Source: Actinomadura chibensis NBRC 106107
GTDB lineage: Bacteria > Actinomycetota > Actinomycetes > Streptosporangiales > Streptosporangiaceae
Direction of reading: 5' to 3'
Length of the DNA: 64,000 nt
Assembly (NCBI RefSeq): GCF_001552135.1
Contig: NZ_BCQP01000048.1
Span: 1 to 64,000 of the forward strand
Shown: positions 41,275 to 49,790 of the stretch, piece after piece
Layout: every line of letters starts with the position of its first letter
Position numbering within the stretch: position 1 is the first letter of the stretch
Program-made: the position numbers and the translations under genes
The notes under the pieces: model-generated
Told to the model about the DNA's origin: nothing
Databases searched by the model: none
The model's input: the letters and a program-made list of their open reading frames with translations, nothing else

Positions 41275-42443
41275 CCGAAGTGATCTCCCCCATGAGCACG
41301 GAGCTGCACGTCAACGGCCTGCCCAGCGTGCGCGGCGCGCAGTACGCGGTGTCGGTGCTCACCGCCGACGCCTCGCCGGGCGCGGTGAAGCTGATCCAGG
41401 AGACCGCCATTTCCACGGTCCAGGCGGACGGGAAGTCGCACCTGCCCCACCTGCACGGCACCGTGGACACCCTCTTCACCGTGTCGGTGCGGCTCCCGGC
41501 CCGGCTCCAGGCGGGCGACCTGCTCGTCGTGGACCAGGCGTCCAGCCGCGTGATGGTGCTCCGGGACGGCGTCGCCCGCCCCTACCTGGAGGTGTCGAGC
41601 TGGTGCGACGCCCACCTGTGGGACACCGCGGTCAACTCCGACCTGAGCCGCGTCTACCTCTCCCTCAGCGGCATGCGCGGCCCGAACGCCAACCACGTGG
41701 GGATCGCGGGGACGAGCGCGATCCTGGAGATCGACACGGCGACCGGACGCCTGACCAAGGCGTTCACCGCCTACGACGAGGAGACGGGCCTGCCGTACGC
41801 CGACCGGATGGTCGACCTCGCCGGGCTCGTCGTCACCCCGGACGACCGCCGCGTCCTCGCCTGCGACTTCAACAACTGGCAGGGCGACGGCAAGGTCGTC
41901 GCCGCCGACCTGGAGACGGGCCGGGTGTCGGTGCTCGCGGACGGCCTCGACCAGCCGTCCTCGCTGAGCCTCGACGGTCCGGACCACGTCCTCGTCGCCA
42001 ACACCCGGCAGCCGCACGGCAAGGCGAGCGGCGGGCAGATCGTCCGCATCGGGATCCAGGACGGGACGAAGGAGACGCTCGCCGACATCACGGGCGTCGA
42101 CGCCTCGCTGATCGGGGTGGTCCGGCTCGCGGACGGCTCGTTCGCCGCCGCGCTGAGCGAGGGCACGCAGGAGAAGTGCGTGCTCGTCCACGTCCCGGCG
42201 GGCGGCGGCGCGCCGCGGGAGATCTGGCACCCGCGGCCGGGCTTCATCGGCTCCGGCATCTCGACGGACGGGCATTCGATCTGGGTGGCCGAGACCCTGC
42301 GCCGCCGCGTCTACGCCGTCACCGCCGACGGATCGGTGGAACGCCATTTCCAGGTGTACGACGCGCCCGCCGAAGGCGAACTCGAATTCATGTTCCGGGG
42401 ATTCGACACACTCGAAAGCGTCCGGCTGGTCGGCCGCAATTAG
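41271..42443 (+). CDS. beta-propeller (SMP-30/NHL-like) protein
   Basis: A 390-residue protein with repeated blade-like segments (VSVRLPARLQAGDLLVVD, DLAGLVVTPDDRRVLACDFN, LSLDGPDHVLVANTRQP, FIGSGISTDGHSIWVAET), consistent with a six-bladed propeller of the SMP-30/virginiamycin-B-lyase class. No secretion signal is present, so it is cytoplasmic. It may be a lactonase, a sensor or a scaffold. It is coupled to the AraC regulator by a 4-bp overlap. A 152-bp gap separates it from the HEAT gene and contains an 8-bp hairpin (42468-42475 with 42513-42520). Confidence 0.7.
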   Translation: MTEVISPMSTELHVNGLPSVRGAQYAVSVLTADASPGAVKLIQETAISTVQADGKSHLPHLHGTVDTLFTVSVRLPARLQAGDLLVVDQASSRVMVLRDGVARPYLEVSSWCDAHLWDTAVNSDLSRVYLSLSGMRGPNANHVGIAGTSAILEIDTATGRLTKAFTAYDEETGLPYADRMVDLAGLVVTPDDRRVLACDFNNWQGDGKVVAADLETGRVSVLADGLDQPSSLSLDGPDHVLVANTRQPHGKASGGQIVRIGIQDGTKETLADITGVDASLIGVVRLADGSFAAALSEGTQEKCVLVHVPAGGGAPREIWHPRPGFIGSGISTDGHSIWVAETLRRRVYAVTADGSVERHFQVYDAPAEGELEFMFRGFDTLESVRLVGRN

Positions 42444-42595
42444 CCGCCGTTCGCCGACGGCCGGAGAAAGGCCCGCCCGGACGCCGACAGCGAAGAATCG
42501 AAGAAGAATCGCCGGGCCTTCGGAGGGATGCTCGGGGTGGGCGGGGAAATGCCTCGCCCTCCCCGGCGAGACCGGTGGCGGGAAAGGAGCACGAA

Positions 42596-43813
42596 ATGCT
42601 TGAGTACACGGTGCAGGGAAAGGGCGCCGAGGACCTCGGCAGCCTCATCGTCAACGAGACGTTCGACGACCTCGCCGAGCGGTTCCGGTTCGGCGCGCCC
42701 GGCGCCACCAAGCTCGCCGACTTCGACGGGCGCGGCGACGCCGAGCTGCTGAGCGCGGCGGCGGACGCCGCCACCGGCCTGGAGCGCGAGCGGGCGCTCT
42801 GGGAGTACGCGCACCGGCACGAGGGCGCCGCGATCGACGTGCTCGCCCGGCACCTGGCGACCGAGCCGGACGCCGCCGTCCGCTGGAACCTGCTGTGGCT
42901 GCTGGTCAAGTGCGACGGCCGGGCCGCGATCCCGGTGCTGCGCCAGGCGCGGTCGGACGCCCACCCCGAGGTCCGCGACTGGGCCGGGCTGTTCCTTGAG
43001 GAGCTGACGGGCGAGGAGAGCCCGCTCGTCTACGAGCGGATGCGGTACGAGACCGACCGCACCTTCGACCAGACCCTGCCGCTGCAGATCGCGGGCTACG
43101 CCGACGTGCGCGTCCCGGACGCGGGCTGGATCCAGGCCCGGCTGTCGCCGCAGTGGTTCGCCTCGCTCCTCGGCCGCGTGATGGCCTGCACCAACACCGA
43201 CACCTTCATGACCGACCTCGTCATCGAGAAGGAACTGCTGAACTACCACGAGGACGGCTCGAACCACTACGAGACGTTCCTGTTCCGCGGCGCGTCCTAC
43301 GAGCTGAGCGACACCGTCTGCCAGCACGTGTACGAGTCGAACACGATGCGGCCGTTCTACACGTCCGGCAAGGTCAAGGAGGGCCCGGCGGTCCTGACGC
43401 CGGTGGCGCTGTCCCGCGCGGCGGGGACGAAGCGGCTGCGCCCGTCCACCGTCACCAGCATGCTGCACACGCCCGGCGCCGAGACGGCGCGCGGCGACGC
43501 CCTGCGCGAGCAGGGCGTGGTGCGCAGCGTCCGGGGCCGGTTCTGGGGCTGGGCGCACGTCGACCTCGACCGCTACCAGGAGACCGGCGTGGTCGAGCCG
43601 GGGACGGTGCAGCTCGTCAGCACGTCCGACCCGGTCGTCGGCAAGAAGGCCAACACGGTCATCTACGGGACGTTCCGCGGGAAGCTCGCCGACCAGACCG
43701 GCGAGGGCGAGTACCACGTCAACACCATCCCGTGCCACGGCACGGTGAACGGCGAACTGGACCTCGACCTCGACGGCGTCGCCGACGCGGACCCGCGGGC
43801 GTCCGTCGCCTGA
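42596..43813 (+). CDS. HEAT-repeat protein with unrecognised C-terminal domain
   Basis: A 405-residue protein. Residues ~50-135 carry PBS-lyase-type HEAT repeats (ERERALWEYAHRHEGAAIDVL, AVRWNLLWLLVKCDGRAAIPVL, DAHPEVRDWAGLFLEEL). The remaining ~270 residues hold segments I cannot place (FDQTLPLQIAGYADVRVPDAG, TDTFMTDLVIEKELLNYHEDG, FRGKLADQTGEGEYHVNT). A Cys lies in SDTVCQHVYESNT. Its job in the cluster is unknown; HEAT proteins act as scaffolds or partners of iron or sulfur enzymes. ATG 42596 follows GGAAAGGAG. Confidence 0.65.
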   Translation: MLEYTVQGKGAEDLGSLIVNETFDDLAERFRFGAPGATKLADFDGRGDAELLSAAADAATGLERERALWEYAHRHEGAAIDVLARHLATEPDAAVRWNLLWLLVKCDGRAAIPVLRQARSDAHPEVRDWAGLFLEELTGEESPLVYERMRYETDRTFDQTLPLQIAGYADVRVPDAGWIQARLSPQWFASLLGRVMACTNTDTFMTDLVIEKELLNYHEDGSNHYETFLFRGASYELSDTVCQHVYESNTMRPFYTSGKVKEGPAVLTPVALSRAAGTKRLRPSTVTSMLHTPGAETARGDALREQGVVRSVRGRFWGWAHVDLDRYQETGVVEPGTVQLVSTSDPVVGKKANTVIYGTFRGKLADQTGEGEYHVNTIPCHGTVNGELDLDLDGVADADPRASVA

Positions 43814-43846
43814 AACGCGGGCGCGGCACACCGCCCAGTCCGCTGA

Positions 43847-43884
43847 CCGAGGCCGGCCCCCCGCGCGTCCGGGGCCGGCCTCGG
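43847..43884. promoter_or_regulatory. 14-bp perfect hairpin inside the operon
   Basis: CCGAGGCCGGCCCC (43847-43860) and GGGGCCGGCCTCGG (43871-43884) are exact inverted copies with a 10-nt loop, in the 104-bp gap before the MFS gene. It may be an RNA stability element or an attenuator. Confidence 0.6.
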
Positions 43885-43917
43885 GCCGTGCCCGTCCACC
43901 CGGAAAGGAAGCAGGAG

Positions 43918-45126
43918 ATGGCACAGGACCAGGACACGACACCGGCCGTGGCACCCGCCCCGCGAACCTGGAACGAGCGGGCCCTGACCACCATGCTCGC
44001 CGTCCAGTTCGCCGTCTTCGGCATCGTGCTGGGCGTGCAGGGCGTCGTGTTCGCCGAGGTCATGACGCATCTCGCGCTCAGCGATGGCGTCTTCGGGACG
44101 GCGCAGCTCGCGCTGCCCCTGGCCGGAATCGTCGTCCTGGTCTTCAACGGCCCGCTCTACACCCGGCTCGGCAACAAGCGGCAGTCGATGCTCAGCGTGG
44201 GCCTGCTCGGCGCCGGGATGCTCGTGCTGGCCGCCGCGGGCGGCCTGCCGGGATTCGTGGCGGCGCTGCTGCTGTCCGGGCTCGGCTTCGCGCTGCTGGA
44301 CGCCGCCACGAGCAGTTCGATCATGGACATCGAGCGGGCCACCGGACGGCACCGGATGAACTTCATGCACGGCCTGCAGAGCGGCGCGATCATGCTCGGC
44401 GCGTTCGTCACCGGACTCGCGCTGGCGGGCGGGCTGAGCTACCAGACGATCTCGGTCCTCACCGCCGCCGTGATCTGCGCGCCGATCATCCCGATCACCG
44501 TCACGGTGGCGTTCATCTCCGCCGACGAGAGCATGGCCGACGAGGAGCAGGGCGACGGCGCCCTGCTGCGCAACCCCGCCTTCCTCGCCATCGCGCTGAT
44601 CTGCTTCCTCGGCAGCGCGGCCGAGGCGATCGCCGTCGTCTGGACGGTCATCTTCATGCGCGAGCTCGACGCGTCGATCTCCCTCGCGGGCCTCGCCCTC
44701 GCCGTCTTCAACGGGACGATGCTCGCGGGACGCTTCGTCAACGGCCCCATGGTCTCCAGGCTCGGCGCCCCGTTCTCGCTCCTCGTCTCCGGCATCGGCG
44801 TCACCGTGTCCGCGATCCCGCTGCTGGCCTGGGACAGCGTGCCGGTCGCCATCGGCGCGTTCGGCGTGCTCGGGCTGTCGGTCGCGGGCGTCCAGCCGAC
44901 CGCGCTCAGCGCCGCCGCGCCGCTCGCCCCGAACACCGGCGCCATCACCGCCTTCATCATGATCTCCGCCTACCTGGCGCTGCTGGTGGCGCCGGTCGGC
45001 TACGGCTGGGCCGCCGAGCTGGCCTCGCTCCGCACCGCGATGGCCCTGGTCGCCGGCTGCGGCCTGGCCGCCGCGCTCCTCGCCCTCTCCGTCCGGCGCC
45101 GGACCCGGCCACCCGCCGAGGCATGA
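43918..45126 (+). CDS. MFS transporter
   Basis: A 402-residue major facilitator with about 12 hydrophobic segments: LAVQFAVFGIVLGVQGVVF for TM1, LPLAGIVVLVFNG with the TRLGNKRQSM loop typical of MFS motif A, and a second-half motif around VFNGTMLAGRFVNGPMVSRLG. It probably moves a small molecule across the membrane; the direction cannot be read. ATG 43918 follows GGAAAGGAAGCAGGAG. It closes the cysteine-dioxygenase run, which suggests export or uptake of that pathway's substrate. Confidence 0.88.
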   Translation: MAQDQDTTPAVAPAPRTWNERALTTMLAVQFAVFGIVLGVQGVVFAEVMTHLALSDGVFGTAQLALPLAGIVVLVFNGPLYTRLGNKRQSMLSVGLLGAGMLVLAAAGGLPGFVAALLLSGLGFALLDAATSSSIMDIERATGRHRMNFMHGLQSGAIMLGAFVTGLALAGGLSYQTISVLTAAVICAPIIPITVTVAFISADESMADEEQGDGALLRNPAFLAIALICFLGSAAEAIAVVWTVIFMRELDASISLAGLALAVFNGTMLAGRFVNGPMVSRLGAPFSLLVSGIGVTVSAIPLLAWDSVPVAIGAFGVLGLSVAGVQPTALSAAAPLAPNTGAITAFIMISAYLALLVAPVGYGWAAELASLRTAMALVAGCGLAAALLALSVRRRTRPPAEA

Positions 45127-45151
45127 CGCGGGCTGCGCTAGGTTCGGGCAA

Positions 45152-45685
45152 ATGGACGCAGGAAAGCCCGAATTCCGGACCGCGACCCCCTCGGACGTGC
45201 CCGCCCTCGTCGCCCTCGTCGAGTCCGCGTACCGGGGCGACTCCAGCCGCGCCGGCTGGACGACCGAGGCCGACCTCCTGGACGGCCAGCGCACCGACCC
45301 CGACATGGTCGCGGCCGCCGTCTCCGCCCCCGCGGGCCTGGTGCTCGTCGTCGAGTCGGACGGCGTCCTGAACGCCTGCTGCCAGCTCGAACGGCGCGCG
45401 GACCACGCCTACTTCGGGATGTTCGCCGTCCGTCCCGGCCTGCAGGGCGGCGGCCTCGGCAAGGCCCTCCTCGCGGAGGCCGAGCGCCTGGCCCGCGACG
45501 AGTGGGACGCGACCGAGATGCACATGACGGTGATCAACGCACGCACGGAACTCATCGCGTGGTACGTCCGGCGCGGCTACATGCGGACGGGCCGGTTGAA
45601 CCCGTTCCCCTACGGCGACGAGCGCTTCGGCCGCCCCAAGCGCGACGACCTGGAATTCGAACTCCTCCTGAAGAAACTGACCTGA
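45152..45685 (+). CDS. GNAT-family acetyltransferase
   Basis: A 177-residue acetyltransferase with the acetyl-CoA loop VRPGLQGGGLGKALL (motif A) and a C-terminal ARTELIAWYVRRGYMRTGRL. The substrate is unknown. ATG 45152 lies 26 bp after the MFS stop with only a weak site, so it may be a separate unit. It is close to tautomerase- and mycothiol-related genes only by chance, as far as I can see. Confidence 0.85.
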   Translation: MDAGKPEFRTATPSDVPALVALVESAYRGDSSRAGWTTEADLLDGQRTDPDMVAAAVSAPAGLVLVVESDGVLNACCQLERRADHAYFGMFAVRPGLQGGGLGKALLAEAERLARDEWDATEMHMTVINARTELIAWYVRRGYMRTGRLNPFPYGDERFGRPKRDDLEFELLLKKLT

Positions 45686-45715
45686 CCCAGCGCGGGCGCG
45701 CCCGGCCCGGGGCGG

Positions 45716-46225
45716 TCATTCGCCGGTCGTGGCGTCGGAGAGTTCTCGGACGATGTCCAGGTGGCCTACGTGGCGGGCGTATTCCTGGAGGACGTGGAAG
45801 AGGATCCAGATCAGGGCCGGGTGGTGGTCGGGCGGGTTGAAGGCGCCGCCGGTGCGGGCCGTGTCCTGGAGGTCGGCGGCCGCGACGATCGCGCGGGAGC
45901 GGGCGCACTCGTCCAGGAAGAGGGCGCGGAGGCCGTCCAGGGTGTCGGAGTCGTCCGCGTGCCAGGCGGAGGAGCCGGGACGGTACTCGCCCCAGATCTC
46001 CTCCACCCGCTCGGCGGCGAAGCCCCAGCGGAACCAGCGGCGTTCCACGAACGCCAGGTGTTTCAGCAGGTCGAGCGGTGTCCAGCCGGACGGGAGCCGG
46101 CTGGTGCGGAGGTCGGCCTCGGGCATGCCGTCGAGCTTGCGCAGCAGGGCGGCGCGGTAGTGGTCGAGGTAGCCGAGCAGGAGTTCGCGCGGGTCGGTGA
46201 GCGTGTCCGGCGGTTCGGTCGTCAT
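45716..46225 (-). CDS. DinB-like protein (DUF664 type)
   Basis: A 169-residue four-helix protein of the DinB/YfiT superfamily, with LLGYLDHYRAALLRKLDGMP, the histidine-bearing LLKHLAFVERRWF and a C-terminal HHPALIWILFHVLQEYARHVGHLDI. The three His positions for a metal site are present. Actinomycete members often use mycothiol. It converges on the GNAT gene 30 bp away. Confidence 0.8.
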   Translation of the reverse strand: MTTEPPDTLTDPRELLLGYLDHYRAALLRKLDGMPEADLRTSRLPSGWTPLDLLKHLAFVERRWFRWGFAAERVEEIWGEYRPGSSAWHADDSDTLDGLRALFLDECARSRAIVAAADLQDTARTGGAFNPPDHHPALIWILFHVLQEYARHVGHLDIVRELSDATTGE

Positions 46226-46298
46226 GGGGCGGACCGTAACCGCCGGGCAGCGCGCCGGACGAACGGATTTCGCGCGCCGGGGTTGTGGCGGGCTGGGG

Positions 46299-46859
46299 TC
46301 AGGCGGGTCGGCGGCGGCCCGAGGCGGCGACGGCGCGGTCGAAGGCCGGGGCGTCGTCCGGGACGGGCGCCGGGGCGGCGAAGCCGTCGTACTGCCGGTA
46401 CATGTCGGCGTACTTCTCGACGATTCCCAGGACGAATTCGCCGGTCTCGGGTGACAGGCGGTATTCCTCGCCCACGGCGGTCGCGACGTCCCAGCCGTGC
46501 AGGGCCAGCTCCATGATCATCATGGCGGCGACGTCGGCGGCGGGGGTGCCGTCGATGTCGCCCTCCCACACGGCCGGGTCGGCCCAGGCCGCCACCGCGC
46601 GGTCGAGCCGGGCCGCGTACTCCTGCGGCCAGGCGGGGTCGGCGGTGAAGTCGCGCGCGGTCAGCTCGTCCGGGATCTCGGTGCGCAGCGCGCGGTGCTC
46701 CAGCCCGTACGAGGTGTAGAGGACCAGGTGGTTCACCAGTTCGCGGAGGTCGAACTGGGCGCACGGGGTGGGGCCGTCCAGCCGCTCTCGCGGGACGGCG
46801 TGGGCGACGCGAGCGGCCTCGGCGGCGCATTCCTTCAGGTGAGCGTGCTGGTCGTTCAT
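46299..46859 (-). CDS. TIGR03086-family metal-binding protein (maleylpyruvate-isomerase N-domain type)
   Basis: A 186-residue DinB-superfamily protein with the TIGR03086 pattern: CAQFDLRELVNHLVLY near residue 40 and MMIMELALHGWDVATAVG in the middle, with His positions suited to a metal. The family is related to mycothiol-dependent maleylpyruvate isomerase. It is a second, separate candidate for the maleylacetoacetate isomerase role, because it lies only 7 kb from fahA; that is speculative. ATG 46859 is used; GTG 46868 is possible. Confidence 0.8.
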   Translation of the reverse strand: MNDQHAHLKECAAEAARVAHAVPRERLDGPTPCAQFDLRELVNHLVLYTSYGLEHRALRTEIPDELTARDFTADPAWPQEYAARLDRAVAAWADPAVWEGDIDGTPAADVAAMMIMELALHGWDVATAVGEEYRLSPETGEFVLGIVEKYADMYRQYDGFAAPAPVPDDAPAFDRAVAASGRRRPA

Positions 46860-46924
46860 GGGACCCACGTTACGGACGCGGGCGGGGCGGCCTCTTGGAG
46901 AAACGCGCCAAGTAGCCTGGTCAG

Positions 46925-47704
46925 ATGGTCGATTTCGGACGCGGGGTGCTGTATCCGCGCGAGCACGCGGCCATCGCGGAGCTCGACCGGCGTCCGCCCG
47001 GCCCGGCCCTGGCGCGGTTCGTGGAGTTCTACTGGCATGTCCGGTGGAGCGTCGCGGAGCCGTACGAGACGAAGGTGCTGTCGCATCCGAACGTCCATCT
47101 GGTCTTCGAGGAGCCGGGCCCGCTCGTGTACGGGGTGGACCGGAGCCTGTTCGTCCGGCGCCTCGAGGGGCGCGGGCACGTCCTCGGGGTCAAGTTCCGG
47201 CCCGGCTGCTTCCGGCCCTTCGCGGCGGGTCCGGTGATCGGGCTCGCCGACCGGAGGGTCCCCGCCGCCGAGGTCTTCGGCCCGGAGGTGGACGCGGTCT
47301 CCCGCGCCGTCCTGCGCGGCGCCGACCTCGACGCGATGGTCGGAACGGTCGAGGACTTCCTGCTGGACGGCCTGCCCGACCCCGATCCGGTCGCCGAGCA
47401 GGTGGCGGACATGGTCGCGGCCGTCACCGCCGACCCGGCCCTCTTCCGCGTCGACCAGGCGGCGGAGGCGCTGCACGTCTCGGCCCGGACGCTGCAGCGG
47501 CTGTTCGCCGAGTACGTGGGCGCGAGCCCGAAATGGGTGCTGCGCCGGGCCCGGCTGCACGAGGCCGCCGCCCGCGCCGACCAGGGCGTCCGCCTCGACT
47601 GGGCGGCGCTGGCGGACGACCTCGGCTATTTCGACCAGGCCCACCTGACCCGCGACTTCACCGCCACGGTCGGCGTGTCCCCCACGAGATACGCCGGCAC
47701 CTGA
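46925..47704 (+). CDS. AraC-family regulator with DUF6597-type N-domain
   Basis: A 259-residue regulator. The N-terminal ~150 residues (LARFVEFYWHVRWSVAEPYE, HPNVHLVFEEPGPLVYG) resemble the DUF6597 sensor domain; the C-terminal AraC helix-turn-helix is ALHVSARTLQRLFAEYVGASPKWVLRRARLHEAA plus a second helix pair (LADDLGYFDQAHLTRDFTATVGVSP). It is divergent from the TIGR03086 gene, so a regulator-target pair is likely. Confidence 0.85.
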   Translation: MVDFGRGVLYPREHAAIAELDRRPPGPALARFVEFYWHVRWSVAEPYETKVLSHPNVHLVFEEPGPLVYGVDRSLFVRRLEGRGHVLGVKFRPGCFRPFAAGPVIGLADRRVPAAEVFGPEVDAVSRAVLRGADLDAMVGTVEDFLLDGLPDPDPVAEQVADMVAAVTADPALFRVDQAAEALHVSARTLQRLFAEYVGASPKWVLRRARLHEAAARADQGVRLDWAALADDLGYFDQAHLTRDFTATVGVSPTRYAGT

Positions 47705-47734
47705 GCCGGCGGAACCGGGCGGAAGGCCCGGCGC

Positions 47735-48439
47735 CTACGGGCGGACGGCTCCCGTGACGGCTCTCGGGACGAGCCGGAACGCGATGAAGGCCGGGAGTTC
47801 CTCCAGTTTCGCGTGGTCGTCCGGATAGCGCTCCGCCATTTCCGGGACGGGCCGCGGCTCCAGCAGTTCGTCGATGACGAATCCGGCCGCCCGGAACTCC
47901 GCGCAGATCGCGGTCAGCGGCCGCCGCCACGCCCGGATCGGCCATTCCCGCTCGGGGCTCAGCGACTCCTCCACCGGTTCCTCGGTGAAATAGGAGCCGC
48001 CCAGCCGGAGCCATCCCGTCGTCGGATGCTCGGTCGACAGAACGACCGCGCCGGACGGCGTGAGAATCCGCCGGAATTCGCGGAGCAGCGCCACCCGGTC
48101 GTCGATGTAGTGCAGGGCGAGGGCGCACACGACGAGGTCGGCCGAGCCGTCCGGCACCCAGTCCAGCGGCTCGGACAGGTCGTGGACGCGCAGGTCGGCG
48201 CGGCCGCCGCAGCGTTCGCCGGCCATCTCGACGAAGGTGGGGCTCGCGTCGCAGCCGGTGACGCGGGCGCCGCGTTCCAGCAGCTCGCGGGCGTACAGGC
48301 CGGGGCCGCAGGCCGCGTCGAACACGGCGAGCCCGGCGACGTCCCCGGCGAGGCCGAGCACCGCGGGACGGTCGTAGAAGGCGTTGTAGGAGCTGTCCTC
48401 GGCGTGGTCGGCGTACTCGTGGGCGAAGCTCTCATACAT
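47735..48439 (-). CDS. class I SAM-dependent methyltransferase
   Basis: A 234-residue methyltransferase of the Methyltransf_11/25 type. Motif I is VFDAACGPGLYARELLERG, the acidic residue follows in VTGCDASPTFVEMA, and the post-I region has LVVCALALHYIDD. The substrate is unknown; family members methylate small molecules such as quinones. ATG 48439 is the first in-frame start. Confidence 0.85.
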   Translation of the reverse strand: MYESFAHEYADHAEDSSYNAFYDRPAVLGLAGDVAGLAVFDAACGPGLYARELLERGARVTGCDASPTFVEMAGERCGGRADLRVHDLSEPLDWVPDGSADLVVCALALHYIDDRVALLREFRRILTPSGAVVLSTEHPTTGWLRLGGSYFTEEPVEESLSPEREWPIRAWRRPLTAICAEFRAAGFVIDELLEPRPVPEMAERYPDDHAKLEELPAFIAFRLVPRAVTGAVRP

Positions 48440-48538
48440 GCCTCCGATGCTCTCAGAGGCATCAACTGGTTTTGTCAGAGGACCAGTTCGGGGTGCGTCA
48501 AAACCCCGGCGGGGATTGGCGTGCCCGGCCCGGGCCGG

Positions 48539-49777
48539 TCAGTCCCCGCGTTGCGCTTTCCGGTGCGCGTCGCGCGATTCGTCCGCGAGCCGGGTGAGGC
48601 GGGCGACGTGTTCCTCGTCGCGGGTGAGGTTCTCGCCGGTGGCCGGGTCGAAGAGGTGGACCTTCGCCGTGTCGATCCACAGTTCCGACTCGCCGCCCGG
48701 TTTGATGGCGCTGGCGGCGTCCAGCGCGACGACGGCCTGGGTGCGGAGTTGGTCCCCGTCGAGTTCGCGGGACAGGTCGCGGAGTTGCGCGGACAGATCC
48801 GCGGGCGCTTCGTAGGGGACGTAGGCGTACAGTTCGTTGCCCAGCCATTCGGTCACGTCCACGCGGGCCTGGACGAGGGCGCCCTTCGCCTTCTTCTCCT
48901 CGCTGACGAGGGACGCGTCCTCGAAATGCTCCGGCCGGACGCCGACGAGCACCACCTCGCGCCCGCCGAGCGCCCCGGCCTTGCGGTCGTCGCGCAATTC
49001 GAAACGGCCGAGCGGGGTGTCGAGGAACGCGCCGTCGACCGACGCGGGCAGGAAGTTCATCGACGGCGACCCGATGAACCCGGCGACGAACAGGTTCACC
49101 GGTTCCTCGTACAGTTCGCGCGGGCTCCCGACCTGTTGCAGGACGCCCTTGCGCAGCACGGCGACCCGGTCGCCGAGCGTCATCGCCTCCGTCTGGTCAT
49201 GCGTGACGTAAACGGTCGTGACGCCGAGCCGCCGCTGCAATCGCGAGATCTCGGTGCGCATCTGGCCGCGCAGTTTCGCGTCCAGGTTCGACAGCGGCTC
49301 GTCGAAGAGGAAGGCGTCCGCCTGCCGGACTATCGCGCGTCCCATCGCGACGCGCTGCCGCTGCCCGCCGGAGAGGTTCGCGGGTTTGCGGTCGAGATGC
49401 TCGGTCAGTTCCAGCAGTTCGGCGGTCTCCCTGACGCGGCGCCGCACCTCCTCGTCCGGCGTCTTGGCGAGCCGCAGCGGAAAGGCGATGTTCTCGAACA
49501 CGGTGAGGTGCGGGTACAGCGCGTAGTTCTGGAACACCATCGACAGGTTTCGCTGCCGGGGCGCGACCTTGTTGACGACCTTCCCGCCGATGAGCATTTC
49601 GCCGGACGTGATGTCCTCCAGCCCGACGATCATGCGCAGCAGGGTCGACTTCCCGCAGCCGGACGGGCCGACCAGGATCATGAACTCGCCGTCCCGGACG
49701 TCCAGGGACACCTCGTTCACGGCCGGGAAGCCGTCGCCGTACCGCTTGACGATCTTGTTCATGGTGATGGCGGCCAT
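48539..49777 (-). CDS. sugar ABC importer ATPase (UgpC/MsmK type)
   Basis: A 412-residue ATPase of a carbohydrate importer. Walker A is GPSGCGKST, the signature LSGGQRQRVAMGRA, Walker B AFLFDEPLSNLD and the Q-loop VFQNYALYPHLTVFENIAF. The C-terminal ~150 residues form the OB-type regulatory domain usual in MalK/UgpC. AGGGAG precedes the ATG. It is the last of four genes (solute-binding protein, permease, permease, ATPase), 13 bp after the second permease. Confidence 0.93.
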   Translation of the reverse strand: MAAITMNKIVKRYGDGFPAVNEVSLDVRDGEFMILVGPSGCGKSTLLRMIVGLEDITSGEMLIGGKVVNKVAPRQRNLSMVFQNYALYPHLTVFENIAFPLRLAKTPDEEVRRRVRETAELLELTEHLDRKPANLSGGQRQRVAMGRAIVRQADAFLFDEPLSNLDAKLRGQMRTEISRLQRRLGVTTVYVTHDQTEAMTLGDRVAVLRKGVLQQVGSPRELYEEPVNLFVAGFIGSPSMNFLPASVDGAFLDTPLGRFELRDDRKAGALGGREVVLVGVRPEHFEDASLVSEEKKAKGALVQARVDVTEWLGNELYAYVPYEAPADLSAQLRDLSRELDGDQLRTQAVVALDAASAIKPGGESELWIDTAKVHLFDPATGENLTRDEEHVARLTRLADESRDAHRKAQRGD

Positions 49778-49790
49778 GCCAGGCTCCCTT

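Noticed and set aside
46299..46859. TIGR03086 protein as the maleylacetoacetate isomerase of the hmgA operon
   Set aside because: It is 7 kb away, on the other strand and not in the operon; the coupled gene at 37087 is a stronger candidate.
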